Of a DNA stretch of 64,000 nucleotides, positions 21,941 to 34,952 are shown piece after piece (the stretch's first letter is position 1; each line of letters opens with the position of its first letter). The stretch is taken from NCBI RefSeq assembly GCF_032884065.1, contig NC_088881.1, positions 1,918,001 through 1,982,000 of the forward strand, written 5' to 3'. Source of the DNA: Artemia franciscana. Its lineage: Eukaryota > Arthropoda > Branchiopoda > Anostraca > Artemiidae. The notes under the pieces are model-generated. The model had not been told where the DNA came from. It searched no databases and saw only the letters and a program-made list of their open reading frames with translations. The position numbers were made by a program, and so were the translations under genes.

Positions 21941-22745
21941 CTTTGTAGATATGGGTCACCTTTATGTCACTCCAGAGAAAACTAGAGATTGCCTTAGAAG
22001 AAACTTACATCTGGATGGATGCAAATCGATTTGTAATAAATGTTGACAAATCGTGCGTGCTATTCTTTTCAAGGATTGGAACTATTCATCCAGATATAAC
22101 TGGAATTACAACTTCTAGAGGAATGATCAGGCGGTCAAAAACGGGTTTTGCGAGGTATCTAGGTGTACTCCTGGATAAAAACCTCTCCTTTCTAAACCAC
22201 ATCCAGGCTGTGGAGCTGAAACTCTCTTACAATCTTGGCATCATCAGGAAACTGAAGCACGTATTTCCTCAAAAAACCCTTTGTCTACTTTACAACAGAC
22301 TTCTGAAACCTCAACTTCAGTGTTGTGCCATAATTTGGCAGTCAACCTTCAAATCACACTTGAAGAGACTTGACTCAATCCACAAGCGTGCATTGAAAAT
22401 TATTGGAAATGTAGACAATTATCTGTCCCTTGGGTACTGTCTGTTGTGCTCAGTTTTTGTTTTTAAATTTTTATCCAGTCTACTTCCATCTCCCTTCCAC
22501 AATCTGTTTTGGTTGATATCTGAACAACATAATCAAAATACGCGCTCTGCCTTTGACCTTCAAGTGAGACGAGCTCCAATAGTACATTCAGATTTTTCCC
22601 CTGATGTAGCATGTGCTAAAGTGTGGAACACGCTTCCAAAAGAGCTGAGATGTAGGAGCTCCCTTGGGTCTTTCAAAAATAATTTAAATAAATATTTAGT
22701 TAAAGGTCAGCAAGTGAAAGATAAAAAAATAAAGATAAATTAAAT
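21940..22745 (+). pseudogene. CR1-like LINE RT C-terminal fragment
   Basis: An open frame of 259 codons starting after the missing catalytic palm. WMDANRFVINVDKSCVLFF is the 'W...N.l.iN..Kt..~vF' motif just after the lost YADD. Then come RYLGVLLDKNLSFLNHI, LKHVFPQKTLCLLYNRLLKP, LDSIHKRALKIIGN and the closing VWNTLPKELRCRSSLGSFKNNL. This order is the C-terminal domain of CR1/Jockey-type RTs that lack RNase H. The fragment is 5'-truncated at about 21950 yet its frame is intact to the stop. A 3' UTR of roughly 270 bases seems to follow. Confidence 0.75.
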
Positions 22746-25015
22746 TAGATGAAGTTTAGATCTTTTAGTATATCCAGGTGAGGTGGTTGTACATCTGGAG
22801 AGAAGGGAGGAACCCTATGGTTAAGATTAAAAAAAAATAATTATATAATGAGGAGGTGTGTGGTTGTGTCAAAGAGTGAAGTGGGAGCCGTACTGCGTGT
22901 TAGTGAAGAATCTTTTATGTTTATGGGTCTCAACATGAGTTTTGTCACAGAGTAGCGTACTTTAAGTTTAGTTATTTCCTTTTTTTAATTAAACCCAATT
23001 GAACCTAAAACCTTGGGTGGGATAGATATGTATCTATCCCACCATAGATAAACAAGATATGTATCTTTGCAGATACAGACAAGTGGAGCATGAGTCTCAG
23101 AACTATGAAGTCTCAAGACAATGAAGCCTTGAGAACCAAAATATCCTTTAGAATATTCTTACCTTAATTATTACCCCCTTGTTTATTTGAATACATTTAG
23201 GAGCCACTTGCTGCCACTTTAGGGACAACAGAATAAAGGATTACAAGTACTGAAAGAATATGTATAATCTAGATTTCTCCTCAAAGTTACATGATGGTAT
23301 GCTCCCAGATCCCTTAATAACAAAAAAAAAGTGACATATGTTGTTTTTATAGGTCTACTATATATCCTTTTTTAGATCCTATTTGTATGCATATGACCAA
23401 GGAATTCAATAGAAACTGAAAAATTTTGCTCTAACTTCCACAGCTTACTTCAGCAAAGTGACAAAAATAAGGAGAAGAAAAGAAGACAGAAGAGAAATTT
23501 ACAAAAAAGAAATTAATTTGGATTGTAAGTTACCACGCAAGCCATGGTGCCATGAAAACTATATAGCCCTAGACAATATAGAAACGCTTTGCAGATTTTA
23601 TGGGTTTGGCATTATCTTTTGTGCTTACTTCCCCTTTAACAGTTGGTTCATAACGTCAAGTAAAGCCAACTAGAGAAAAAAAACAAAGACAAAAAACTTT
23701 TGTATATATAAAAAAGATATTTTTCTATATCTTGTCTCATTATCTGAGGGAGGATATAAGGTTCAAATTTAACACAGGAGGAATTATGTGTTACACTTTT
23801 GAGGAACATTGAATGGATAAACAAGTATTATAGTTGTTTTTTTCTTATCTAAATTCTGTGATAGACAACACCATACCTTTAACAGTCTGGCTAGGTGATT
23901 TTTATGCAAAGTTGGGACATAGCTCAAGCTTTAACAAACAGTGTGCTTTGCTCATTTTGAGGTAGCTCTCTTGTTGGCCTTTTCTAAACTGAACATTATT
24001 ACCAGTTGATTCCAAAGTCAACTCTCTTTCCAAATATAATTATTGCTACTGTGACTATGGTCAACATTCCCCTTAATGGTGCCAAATACAGGCTTAAATA
24101 ATACATGTCTCTATTGTTTTTTGCTGTTTGATCTGTCATGTCCATTGTTAATGAGTATATGTATCTGCAATCTACCAATAGCACCATGTCTGTACAGAAG
24201 AATTGACATCAGTTTCATAAATACATTATTTAAAACATGGATACCAATGGAAGTTAATATTAAATCTAATTAATAGCAACATGGAGTGGTATCAATAAGA
24301 GGAGATTTTAAAACTGAAGGAGATTACCCTTGCAACACATTCCACCCCCTGGTGATCCTTTATATAGGCCAAATGATATATTATTCTAACTTTTAATTTT
24401 GTAATATCATGTAGTTAGTCTCAAAATGGGTTTTTGTGTTCTTGACTTGGTAAAATCTAGTGAACTGAATGGAAGGGGGGAGTGAATTGTCACAGTAATG
24501 ACTATTATATTGAAAATGAGCATTAAATAAAAATCTAATAGTACTATTTTTATTGTATCATATTTGCTTTCAATGAGCTGCCTTACAGCAAATTTACAAA
24601 ATAGGTAAACAAATTACCAAATTAGGTAGTTTGGCCAAATTAGCAATTATTTACCAGTTTTGTTAATAAATAGTGTATCTAAGAAGAGATTTAGCAAATC
24701 TGAAGATAATTCTGCTAGTTACATAGGAATGTAAAAAGACTACAGAATGCCTTTTATGCTCTATCCAAATGTAATAAGATGATTTAGGCTACTCACAAAT
24801 AAGCCCCCCTGCCCTAAAAATCCTATATATTAAACAAAAACAACTTAGAAACAATAGGGAATTTTTTTCCCTGAGACAGTGGAATTCAATTCAATGGGTA
24901 TTTTGGCTCTATGTCCAAGGGCTGTCTTCAGCACAACACAAAGGCTTAAAACTGAATTTGCAAGAAAAGAAATTATTATTTACCTTAAATCACAGCTTGG
25001 AGTGATATAAGGATT
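22746..25015. other. LINE 3' flank, then no gene recognised
   Basis: The first 270 bases probably belong to the CR1-like fragment. Beyond the palindrome at 23016 the DNA is AT-rich with short fortuitous frames only. Confidence 0.4.
23016..23043. repeat. perfect 28-bp palindrome
   Basis: GGTGGGATAGATA, a 2-base centre, then TATCTATCCCACC: a perfect 13-bp inverted repeat. It may mark the 3' end of the CR1-like element or be an isolated site. Confidence 0.8.
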
Positions 25016-25019
25016 ATCC

Positions 25020-25330
25020 ATCCTTGTGATGCTCCATGAAAAAAAGAATTTGTTTGGTGTAGATTGTGGCTGTTAGACTAGACTTGTGGAGGACTCTGCA
25101 GCTTCCCAATTGTAAAGGAACTCCTGGCAGAGCCATTCCCTATCAAGGTGGGACTTGAACATGTCAGTTGAAGTAGCACAAAACTGTTTCTTCAGAGAGC
25201 TGGTTCTACATATTGATGATTCTTTGGCTGAAGAAGTGGCTTCTATGTATTATATTCAGAAAAGCATTATAAATGGTATCTAATGGTATGTTAACTTTAT
25301 TTGCAGGTGAATAATATGAACTAACCCACT
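25020..25330 (-). pseudogene. possible LINE C-terminal remnant
   Basis: Minus-strand reading gives FKSHLDREWLCQEFLYNWEAAES, reminiscent of the final 'sFK..LD' segment of CR1-like RTs, followed by a 3' UTR-like stretch. There are no catalytic motifs, so the support is weak. Confidence 0.25.
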
Positions 25331-25406
25331 CAATATTTAACAGAGGGGGGTCATGTTTTGTCAGGGTAATTACTGGTACCTTGAAAGGAACATAAAATAA
25401 AAAATG

Positions 25407-26580
25407 TGGTAAAATTCTAGTTAAGTGACTTCTTGCTATCTCAGAAAGGGGTTAGGTTAGGGAAATGAAACTTTCAGGGATGGATCTACAGGCTAAAGTA
25501 TATCCCAGGAAGGTATTTTAAAGTACCCACCTCCACTCCTCCCTCTAGACAGCCCTTGGTAAAATTCTAGTTAATTGACTTCTTGCATTCTCAGAAAAGG
25601 TTTAGGTTAGGAAAAGAAACTTTCAGGAATAGGTTGTTTGGCTAAAGTTTGTCCCAGGAAGGTATTTTAAAGTACCCACATCCACCCCTTCTCCCTCCAG
25701 AGGGCCCTGAAATTTGCCTACATGACAGGTCTATACCTATTTAAATTTTGCTAAAACAACATTTTACATTAATTTTCAGTTACTAGTTGCTTTTTCTCTG
25801 CCTTTAGTTCTGAAAATACAATTCCTGTTATTTGAGTAGAATTTTGAGCCATATCAATGGTTTTAATCAAAATTTAGGAAATTATTTGTATATCTTTAAG
25901 ACCTTATAAAATGGAATTGAGCAAAGTTATGAAGCTGAAAACCATTTTGTTGTAATTTATTCAAGCAGAAGATCTATTTTGCAAGGTTTCACTTTTATAA
26001 CACACATATTTTAGAAAGTCATCAAAGGTCAGAGGCCTATAGAGGGAGAAGGAGTGGAGTTAGGTACTTCAAAATACAGTAAAATTCTAGTTAATTGACT
26101 TCCTGCTATCTCAGAAAGGGTTTAGGTTAGGAAAACGAAACTTTCAGGGATGAATCTACAGACTAAAGTATGACCCAAGAAGGTATTTTGAAGCAACTAT
26201 CTCTACTCCATCTCCCTCTAGATGGCCCTGACCTCTGATGACCTTTAAAAATTTGTGTGTTATAAAAGTGGAATCTTGCAAAATAGATCTTCTGCTTAAT
26301 TGAAGTACAACAAAATTGTTTTCAGCTTCATAACTTTGCTCAATTCCATTTTATAAGGTTTTAAAGATAGGCTACTTTATCCTGTAGACCCATCCCTGAA
26401 AGTTTCATTTTCCTAACCTAAACCCTTTCCCAGATAGCAAGAAGTCAATTAACTAGAATTCTACCCAAAATACTATCCTGGGACATACTTTAGCCTGTAG
26501 ACTCATCTCTGAAAGTTTCATTTTCCTAACCTAACCCCTTTCTGAGATAGCAAGAAGTCAATCAACTAGAATTTACCAAA
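25407..26580. repeat. fold-back cluster of a 150-bp repeat
   Basis: Five copies of one unit (GTAAAATTCTAGTTAA-TGACTTCTTGC, GTTTAGGTTAGG, AAACTTTCAGGGATG, CCCTCTAGA). Three are direct (25407-25557, 25558-25710, 26079-26232) and two inverted (about 26370-26465 and 26466-26578). Around the third copy a further inverted pair (about 25930-26030 against 26240-26350, TTATAACACACA / TGTGTGTTATAA) makes the whole region fold back on itself. Confidence 0.85.
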
Positions 26581-29028
26581 AAGTAACTGACTCTACTGTT
26601 ACTACTCTTTTTGGGAAACGACAGAAATTAGTATCGCACTGAAATCTATTTGTAGGAATTAGATTGGATTTATAAAGTATTACGATTATTATTTCTGAAA
26701 GAGCATAAACTCACCTCAGAGCCTTGTCTTAAGATTTTGAATTATTTGCGGTATCAATCAGTCAGTGCTGCCAAATTATCAATGCAGAAAAACGCCTGTG
26801 AATTTTCAGAACATGCCCCAAAACATTTTACCGAAGTAATCCACTTTTCAAATTTCACTTTATAGTGAGTGTCCAAAAACTTGTTTCACGGAGAATGCTA
26901 CATCTGGATGCAACATTAATGCTGAATTTTCAGTTCGAAAGCTATTCTCACCTTTTTTTCTTTAAAATTCAGGCAGAGTCGTAATGTTGTTGATCTCCCC
27001 TCAACATTCGCAGAGAAGAAGGATAAACCTACCCAGCAGACGGGAATACTTGACATTTTTTGCTGCTTTTAAGTATGAAATATAAAAAAATTACTTTAAG
27101 CTGTATAGCAGCTTAACATTTTGAACTCACGTTTTTTTCTGACGCTAAGCCTTTGCATTGAAAAGCGTATGGTGCGAAAGTAAAACTGTTTACTTGGAAA
27201 CGAATTCTTCCATGGAATTCTCAAACTCGAGATTTTTGAAATCAAAGAACATGTGTTCAGACTAAGGATCAAAGTTGGACGATTTAATTGTGACCACTGC
27301 TATTTTAGATGAAAGCTAAATAAAAAAAAAGACAAAGGGGCCATTTCCCAGCCGAGCCGTCTAGGCAGATCCTAATATGTTATTATTCCTTTTAAATTTT
27401 AGTTTTCCCTCCGAATTTGCACCTTTCAACAGAGTTGCCGCCGCTCCATACCCTTCCGAAAGCTATTGCCCTATACAAATAAAGCCACAGCCCCATGCCC
27501 TACTGCCCTAATAAGTGATAATTTTTTTAATTTGTCACTAAATATTATATTTTCTTTATGTTTATCTCTTTGAAAAAACCTATTTTGAAGCAAGATTATA
27601 ATCTAAATATTATCTTAAGCTACGTGGCAGCTAAGTATTTTAATCTTTTATGGTTATTTCAGACGTTAAGACTTTTCACTGAAAACCTTCTTTTTTTTAC
27701 TGTCACCAAGTTTTAATGGACTCAGCTAATTCAGCTAATGTTCTCAGCTAATTCCTAGTGCATTAACATTGTAATACAACAACGAAAAAATTTCACGAGT
27801 AACAGAAAACGGAATGCGATCTCTTCAATAAGCAAAATAATTTTAGTGACAAAAACAGAATTATGACCAAAATATCACATCTAGAAATACACAGGCTTAA
27901 TTACTTCTTTGGATAGAGTGATAAAATGCAAAAAAGAAAACTAGAAGCTTGTAATTCTATAGCACAAAGGAAAAAAACTTCAAGAGAATCAATAAATTGA
28001 TTGAAAAGCTCTCAATACTTTTGGTACATTTTCTTAATACCTCAAGCAAGAAAAATTAAAAATAATTTCTGAGAAATGAGATATAATGTACAGCTTTTGA
28101 CAAAAAAAGGGCTACAACAACTGAAATACCAATAAACTGAATGAACACGAGGAATTTTTGATTTGAAAAAGCTAATGGCAAGCTAGAAATTCAGCGTCAT
28201 TACCTTAGAAAAAATATGCATATCAAAAGCAGATTATTTTGTAATACAGCATTTTGTTTTTAGATGCAGCCTATCAATCGATTTCTTTTACCATTCAGGC
28301 TCCAACCCAAAGATTCCAAGTTTTGGCTCCACTGAAGGAGCTCATTTTTATATGAGTTTCACAGAATCTGAAGGATTCCGTCATTTTTTTTTAAGGAACC
28401 GATGGTTTTTTATTCAATTCCTATTCGTACCTAAAGGTGCAAATTGAAAAAATTCCTATTAAAAAATAATTTCGTATCATTTTCAACATTATTTGCCAGA
28501 ATAAACAGGGACAAGTAGAATATTAAGCTTTTTCATTGGATTTTCAACATTTTTTTCGGAAAGTCAGCAAAGTGTAAAATATAAAATACTTTCACTGGAC
28601 AAAACTAATTGGTTGGACTTTCAAAAATTCGATATTGGAAAGTCAACAGAACATGGAATATTAAACTCTTTTGCTGGACTTTAAACGTTTATTGTTGGAA
28701 AGTTAACAAATCGTTGAAGATCTCACATATTTGTTCCATTTTAATCCTTTGTTGAAAATTCAACAAGAAATTTTATTTTTTAAGCAGTTGAAATTTCAAC
28801 GCATTTTCTTGTTGGAAATCCAATTTTTTTAAAGGCGTATATCCACACCTCAAGAAGCTAGAAAAGAACACCAGGATAAAAATAGCATCAGAAGAAAAGA
28901 AAACGAATAAGAGCCAGTTCTGCGATTCTATAGTAAAACCAGTATGTCATCAAGATCATTGTTAAAATTAATATCTATGGTTACAATGCAACCCCCAAGC
29001 CTATAGATTTCACTGTTGAACTGCAACA
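26581..29028. other. no gene recognised
   Basis: AT-rich DNA. The stretch at about 28540-28810 repeats short phrases (GGAAAGTCAACA, CTGGACTTT) with weak periodicity. No splice-supported reading frame found. Confidence 0.4.
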
Positions 29029-29467
29029 CAGTGTTGCCAAATTGGCTTGTTTCAAGCCCCGTTGGCTTATTTCTTTTTGCTGGGGCGTGCGTTTTTTTTG
29101 TGGACTTCAGGCGGGAAACTGGGCTTATTGTTTTTTAATTTGGCTTGTTTTGGGCTTTTTCTACTCCAAAGAATAATATTTATTATTTTTTTTAAGAATT
29201 TTTTTTCAAGTTCAAGTTTATTCTTTTACCAAACTTTCGAGGAAATAAAGCAAACAGATTTAAGGAAAAGTTTAACTATGCCCTACGATTCACTAAAGAA
29301 GAAGAAGAAAATAAGTAAAGTGAATCACAAAGAACTATTTATTACGGCATATTACTAGTTACGACTATTGAATAGCAACGTTTCATCTACAAAACATGGA
29401 TAAAGGTAAGACGCCAAATACTTTTTTCTTGAAATTGTGTTTGAAACAGATGAAGATGGACTTCATA
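29029..29467. repeat. hAT left terminal inverted repeat
   Basis: Reverse complement of 31852-32271, apart from about 20 extra bases (TTTCAAGCCCCGTTGGCTTA region) near the outer end and scattered substitutions. It holds the phrases TGGGGCGTGCG and ACAAAACATGGATAAAGG. Confidence 0.85.
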
Positions 29468-29780
29468 ACTGCAACATTTCTTTAGTAGGCTCAAACTCTG
29501 AACAGCAAATACCACACACTGACAACCACAACCGAAATACTACCATTGAGTTCAACATAGGTAACAACATTTGATTCCGAAGTCTTTTCTTCACAACATC
29601 CATCATAGAAAATGACCTCTCAACTGCAGCATTGCTTATTGGCAGGCTGAGGAGGCTCAACGCCAACCTCGTTAAGTCACAAAACGGAGGGAAACCAACT
29701 GGATCAAGATGGTGCAGGACCTTGACCCAGAATTCACAAGAGTCACGGAATTTCTCCGCCACAAGCGGATGCCCAGTCAA
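29463..29780 (-). pseudogene. hAT transposase C-terminal dimerisation domain
   Basis: An open frame reading ...DLTRLALSLLSLPISNAAVERSFSMMDVVKKRLRNQM. The LP.SNAA.ERSFS...K..lRN motif is the conserved hAT dimerisation domain. It is the 3' end of the transposase and runs up to the left inverted repeat. The adjoining frame 29743-29937 (PRFSDLPLDVIPVLNIWELVS) is probably the preceding part, split by a frameshift. Confidence 0.8.
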
Positions 29781-30400
29781 CTACCAAGAGTCTTCTCCAC
29801 TGACTCACTAACTCCCAAATATTCAGCACTGGAATAACATCCAAAGGCAAATCACTAAATCGAGGACACAACTGCAATAAACAAATGGTGGGGGAAAGCA
29901 CTTTCAGTTTCAGCGGAGAATCAAGAGCTGGGGGCAAGCGCTTTAAAACTGCTTTAGCAGCTGCCTTGAGAAATTTGAGGCAAACTTTACTTATTCCTTT
30001 TGATGACTGGTCAGGTTAAATCTTTCAAGCTTCAAAAGGAACTCGTATCCGTAGTCAACCTGGGCTGTAGGAAGGTAATAAATTTCGAAGTCCATATTCA
30101 CTGTTAATGACAGTACAGACGTGTGCAATATTCTCCACAGAAGACTTAATACAACTCTTGTAGCTCTTCAAATAAATGAAAGTGATCTGCGTTAGTCTGT
30201 TAGTAAAGGAGGTTAACTCTCTGGAATTCAGCGATTAATGGCTTCAAGAAAACAATATATGCCTTATTTCGTTCATCGAGGTACATATCATGGATTATCC
30301 AGGCAGTGTAGCAACGTTCCTTTTCCATCGCTAATCGAAAGTGTCCTGACAGCTCAGAATACTGCTTAAGTATGCAAACGACTGCTCTTTATCGAGACAG

Positions 30401-31067
30401 TCAACGAGTATTGGAAGGAGCAATAATTTTCAACAGGGTATTCTCATCGTTTATGAGCTTGAACATTTGCTGATATGCCTCTCTTCGTAGCGGACTAACG
30501 TTAAACCACTTGTAAGTCTCTGAGAGCATGAACTCCAAATTGCTTGGAAGCTCTCCAACAACCTCGAAAGCACAGAAATATAGGGAGTAACATACACAAT
30601 TGAAGAGTTTGAGTTGAGGCAACCCGTCATCTCGTAATAATGTGAACAGCGAATGGTTCCCACCTCACATGTTGTTTGCCCCGTCTGTCCCGATACCTAT
30701 CAGATTTTTTAAGGGGAATTCCACATGAAGTTAAGAAGTCTTTCAGTTCTCGATGTAAAATCATAGAAGTGGTCATAGGTCCTTCGACCATGCCCAAAGA
30801 AGCACAAAGAACTTTCTTCATCTTGGGTCTATAGTATCTCAGACAAATACAAATAAATTTCATGGTGGTAACATCAGTCGATTCTTCCAGAATAACGGAA
30901 TATCCGCTGTCACCAATATCAGCCTTCGATTTAGTTGCCTCGGAAACTGGTCCAGGGAAAGCACTCGTGATAATGGTGGATAGGTGTTCAATAGTTATAA
31001 TCAACGAATGACATGCGATATGTGCTGCCAAAATCAGTTCCGCTTTTCGTGCTTTGATATCGAGCAA
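30401..31067 (-). pseudogene. hAT transposase core, frameshifted and with stops
   Basis: The first piece (31067-30700) has GYSVILEESTDVTTMKFICICLRYY, the hAT 'DESTD' region with Glu in the first position, and ELKDFLTSCGIP. A shifted frame then reads LIGIGTDGANNM followed by a TGA, the GTDGANNM motif. It continues as KLFNCVCYSLYFCAFEV, WFNVSPLRREAYQQM and APSNTR, followed by a TGA where family members have Trp. These are catalytic-core and insertion-domain landmarks in order. At least one frameshift and two stops make it a pseudogene. 29940-30400 carries the remaining degraded middle. Confidence 0.75.
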
Positions 31068-31851
31068 AGTAATTCCTAGAAAAACATTGGGGTTTTAATT
31101 CGGCAGGTTAATCTGCAAAGTGTCAGATATATCCTGCACAGCTTTCGACAGTTGTTCACTTTTAAAAGTGAGAAATAATTTGAAAGAAGACTAAACTGAC
31201 TTTTCGTGCCAGCTTTGGATAAGCATCTGACGTAAGGGTAAAGACGCCTTATAGACTCAACTTGAGGAAAGCTTCATATTTTCAGGTTTCGAATCTGAAT
31301 AAAAAGCTTTGAGATTGTAACAACCAGTTTGTGATATTTCTTTTTTTTACTTCAATCGTTTCATCTGGCAAACCTCAGAGACAGACTACTAGTTTTGCAT
31401 GTAATGAGGCCCTGGATATGTAATGAAGCTTGAGGCTATGTGGATCATTTCGGCCTTCTGGTAACTATCTGCCTTGTTACACTCTATCTCCTTGTACATA
31501 TACTATAAAAGCATCAAAAATGAGGATTGAAATTGAAAGATAATTTAATGAAACCTGTATAGACCCAGAAGAACACTAATAGAGAATCAGCCTACAGAGG
31601 ATAAGCACTGAATTTTGTATTTTAATTCTCTACGGCGCTTGTTCAGTGTATTGAAGGTTCTCAAATAAAGAAATATTCACAATTTACTAAAATAACCTGG
31701 AACATTGTAATGCAAGTTGACATAAAATGCTGACGAAAAATTGTGACAAACTAAATCATAGATGACAAGAAGCAGATTCAAAATGACTTAGGACAAAATT
31801 AAGACTGCAAGGTAATCTTTTGTAACATTTTGAGTGTTCCGTGTTTGGGGG

Positions 31852-32271
31852 TTATTAAGTCCATCTTCATCTGTTTCTAACACAAATTCAAGAAAAAAGT
31901 ATTTGGCGTCTTACCTTTATCCATGTTTTGTAGATGAAATGTTTCTACTCAATAGTCGTAACTAGTAATCTGCCGTAATAAATAGTTCTTTGTGATTCAC
32001 TTTACTTATTTTCTTCTTCTTCTTTTGTGAATCGTAGGGCATAGTTAAACTTTTCCTTAAATCTGTTTGCTTTCTTTCCTCGAAAGTTTGGTAAAAGAAT
32101 AAACTTGAACTTGAAAAAAAATTCTTAAAAATAAATAATAAATATTATTCTTTGGAGTAGAAAAAGCCCAAAACAAGCCAAATTAAAAAACAATAAGCCC
32201 AGTTTTCAGCCCCAAGCCCACAAAAAAACGCACGCCCCAGCCCAAAGAAATAAGCCAATCTAGCAACACTG
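31852..32271. repeat. hAT right terminal inverted repeat
   Basis: Partner of 29029-29467. Ends in TAGCAACACTG. Confidence 0.85.
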
Positions 32272-33180
32272 CAATAAGTAGAAACAACCAGGTCGCATTT
32301 ATGCAAAGGCTCCCACGGCTTCTACAAAAATTTTTGCTTGAAAGTGCTAAACCATAAATTTTGTCCCACTCACACAAGAATTTCATCTTTCTGACTTTAC
32401 AGCAATTTTCCATGCAAAGTAACTAAAATAATCTTATGTGGGGCTGAAAAACCATCTATTCAAGCATTTTTTCCTTTTAATAATAAATGAAAACGTTTTT
32501 TTGTGTGTAAAAATGTTTAAAAAAGCATATCCTGTTAAATGTGTAGAAACTAATTTGGGTGTGGTTTATTTAAGAATTTTCAGAAGTCTTCTGCTATAGC
32601 CTGAACTTTGGGGACTTTCTCGAAAAGGATAAATAAACTTCAACTTTCTCTCCAACAGCAATATAGGCAACAAAGTGATGCGAGGAAAACGGTTTGTTTA
32701 CTTTGTGGACAGCTTTATTAACTTTATTGACACCATGGAATCTAAGGCCCCGCCTTAGACTTAAATGCCTGTTTTATAAGACAGCTTCATTCCAGCTTAT
32801 TTTTCACTCGCCGAGTTTCATTTGAAAATGATATTAACTTTAGTTAGCTGAAGAGGAATAGACAAACTTTTCCTTTTTTATTAAGGAATTATTCCTTCCA
32901 TGTCTTACCAAACCAAAGAGTGACAAAAACTTATTACCAAATTGTAATTTCCTAAATTTCACTTGTAAAAAAAAGACTTGATTTTGCATTGCCATTGGGG
33001 TCTATAAACCAAAATTTGTTCCACAATTTGGAATTCGACAATCCAGGTTTTTGAAATTACCTAAAAATTTCTTTATTCTATTGAAAATTCTAAATCTTAT
33101 TTCAAGAATCTAATTTGTTAGTAGAATACGCCTTAGGTCTTTTCCACTGAAAAATGGATTGTAAATTTTGCAATGGAATC
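32272..33180. other. no gene recognised
   Basis: AT-rich flank of the hAT element. A minus-strand frame (MENCCKVRKMKFLCEWDKIYG...) ends inside the inverted repeat and has no clear splice support. Confidence 0.35.
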
Positions 33181-34015
33181 AAACAGTTCGTGGTAACGAA
33201 CTGTAGTAAGGAGCGATCCGGCTCAATAGTAACCAAAACTCTAAAAAATGGAATTTTGATATGAATAGCTACATCAAAAGAATCGCATTTTAATGCTGAT
33301 TTTAAATATATAAGTTTCATCAAGTTTAGTCTTACCCATCAAAAGTTACGAGCCTGAGAAAATTTGCCTTATTTAGGAAAATAGGGGGAAACACCCCCTA
33401 AAAGCCGTAGGATCTTAACGAAAATGACACCATCAGATTCAGCGTATCAGAGAACCCTACTGTAGAAGTTTCAAGCTCCTATCTACAAAAATGTGGAATT
33501 TTGTATTTTTTGCCAGAAGACAAATCACGGGTGCGTGTTTATTTGTTTTTTTGTTTTTGTTTTTTTTCCCAGGGGTCATCGTATCGACCAAGTGGTCCTA
33601 GAATGTCGCAAGAGGGCTCATTCTAACGGAAATGAAAAGTTCTAGTGCCCTTTTTAAGTGACCAAAAAAATTGGAGGGCATCTAGGCCCCCTCCCACGCC
33701 CATTTTTTTCCCAAAGTCAACGGATTAAAATTTTGAGATAGCCATTTTGTTCAGCATAGTCGAAAACCGTTATAACTATGTCTCTGGGGATGACTTACTC
33801 CCCCACAGTCCCTGGGGGAGGGACTGCAAGTTACAAACTTCGACCAGTGTTTACATATAATAATGGTTATTGGGAAGTGTACAGACGTTTTCAGGGGGAT
33901 TTTTTTGGTTTTGGGGGTAGGGTTGCGGGGAGGGGGCTATATGGGAGGATCTTTCCTTTTAGAAATATGTCATGGGGGAAGAAAAGTTCAATGAAAAGGG
34001 CGCAGGGCGCAGGAC
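33181..34015 (-). repeat. modular hairpin-ended repeat, copy C (5'-truncated)
   Basis: Starts with the end hairpin (AAACAGTTCGTGGTAACGAACTG), then the conserved 3' segment and middle. It stops at about 34015 before the fold-back modules. Close in sequence to copies A and B. Confidence 0.85.
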
Positions 34016-34215
34016 GAATCTGGTCACGTTAGAAAAAAACGTCAAATTCAGAGCTTATTATACAATGCTGGGTGTTCGGAGCCTCTCTATTATGGAGTAT
34101 AATTTGAAAATAACACAACTATACGAGCGATAAAACATATATACCACAACCATAACTCAATTAACGAAAGAACTGCTAAGAGATAACACAACTATAAAGC
34201 GAAAACAGATGAAAA

Positions 34216-34952
34216 CTAACGGGAGAATAAACGAACTAAGAGGTGGAAGGGGCCCAGAGAAAAAATATAATCCTTTTCCAATTTTGAGCCTAACTTCCGC
34301 AAAGGAGTAATAATGTCAGAAGCCCCGAAATACCGAATTATTTTCTTTTTCCTATAAGACCGGGGTACATGAAACAGAAACTTACAATAGCGGAAATATA
34401 ATATACACAATTCAGCCAGATCTTGTCTTTTTTTCAGGATAGGTGAAATACCACATAGGAAAAGTATTGAATGGTCGCAAAAACTAGTGTATAGCAATGC
34501 AAGCGCTTTTCGATAATAATGACCACGATTAGCTACTTTTTTACCATAACCCGCTTTAAGTTTTCTTTAATATGCCGTATAATATTGATCCTAAAAGCTA
34601 GTAGATTCCAATAAATATGAACTGCTTGACCGCCGCAAATCAGAGACACAATGGATGGAGAAGTTAGAACGCGGATTTCAAATGGGCATAGACTTTGCAT
34701 TAAAGACTAGTTACTCACACTTATCAATATTCAATGACAGACCAACAGTTTTAAAATGTTTTGAAATAAATGATACGGAATTCGAGAGGCTAGATCTAGA
34801 ACGGCTATATCTAGAAGTATATCATCCACATATGCAATACAAGAGACATTTACCAAATTACAAAAAAGAAAGGGCATAATTTTGTATAACACACTGCGGA
34901 TCCAAATACTGAAAAGATACGGTGAAAGAACACCACCTTGACACACTTCCAA
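34216..34952 (-). pseudogene. second copy of the 3.4-5.6 kb LINE family, decayed
   Basis: Minus-strand pieces match the RT at 3399-5045. At 34952-34800: CQGGVLSPYLFSIWIRSVLYKI, then IAYVDDILL (YVDD in place of YADD). At 34497-34216: LYTSFCDHSILFLCGISPIL...CKFLFHVP...RLFSR, parallel to LYSTFCDHSVLYASGLFPLL...RFFR. The part between is too damaged to read. The remnant fills 34020-35005 between modular-repeat copies C and D. Confidence 0.7.

Larger units (their letters stand above)
29029..32271 (-). mobile_element. decayed hAT DNA transposon with long terminal inverted repeats
   Basis: The ends are CAGTGTTGCCAA at 29029 and its complement ...GCAACACTG at 32271, a hAT-type terminus. The inverted repeats extend inward for about 439 bases (left) and 420 bases (right) at high identity. 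Between them, on the minus strand, lie pieces of a hAT transposase in the right order (31067 down to 29463) with frameshifts and stops. Flanking CAACA (29024-29028) and CAATA (32272-32276) could be a degenerate target duplication; a clean 8-bp duplication is not seen. Transposition is inferred to be dead. Confidence 0.85.
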
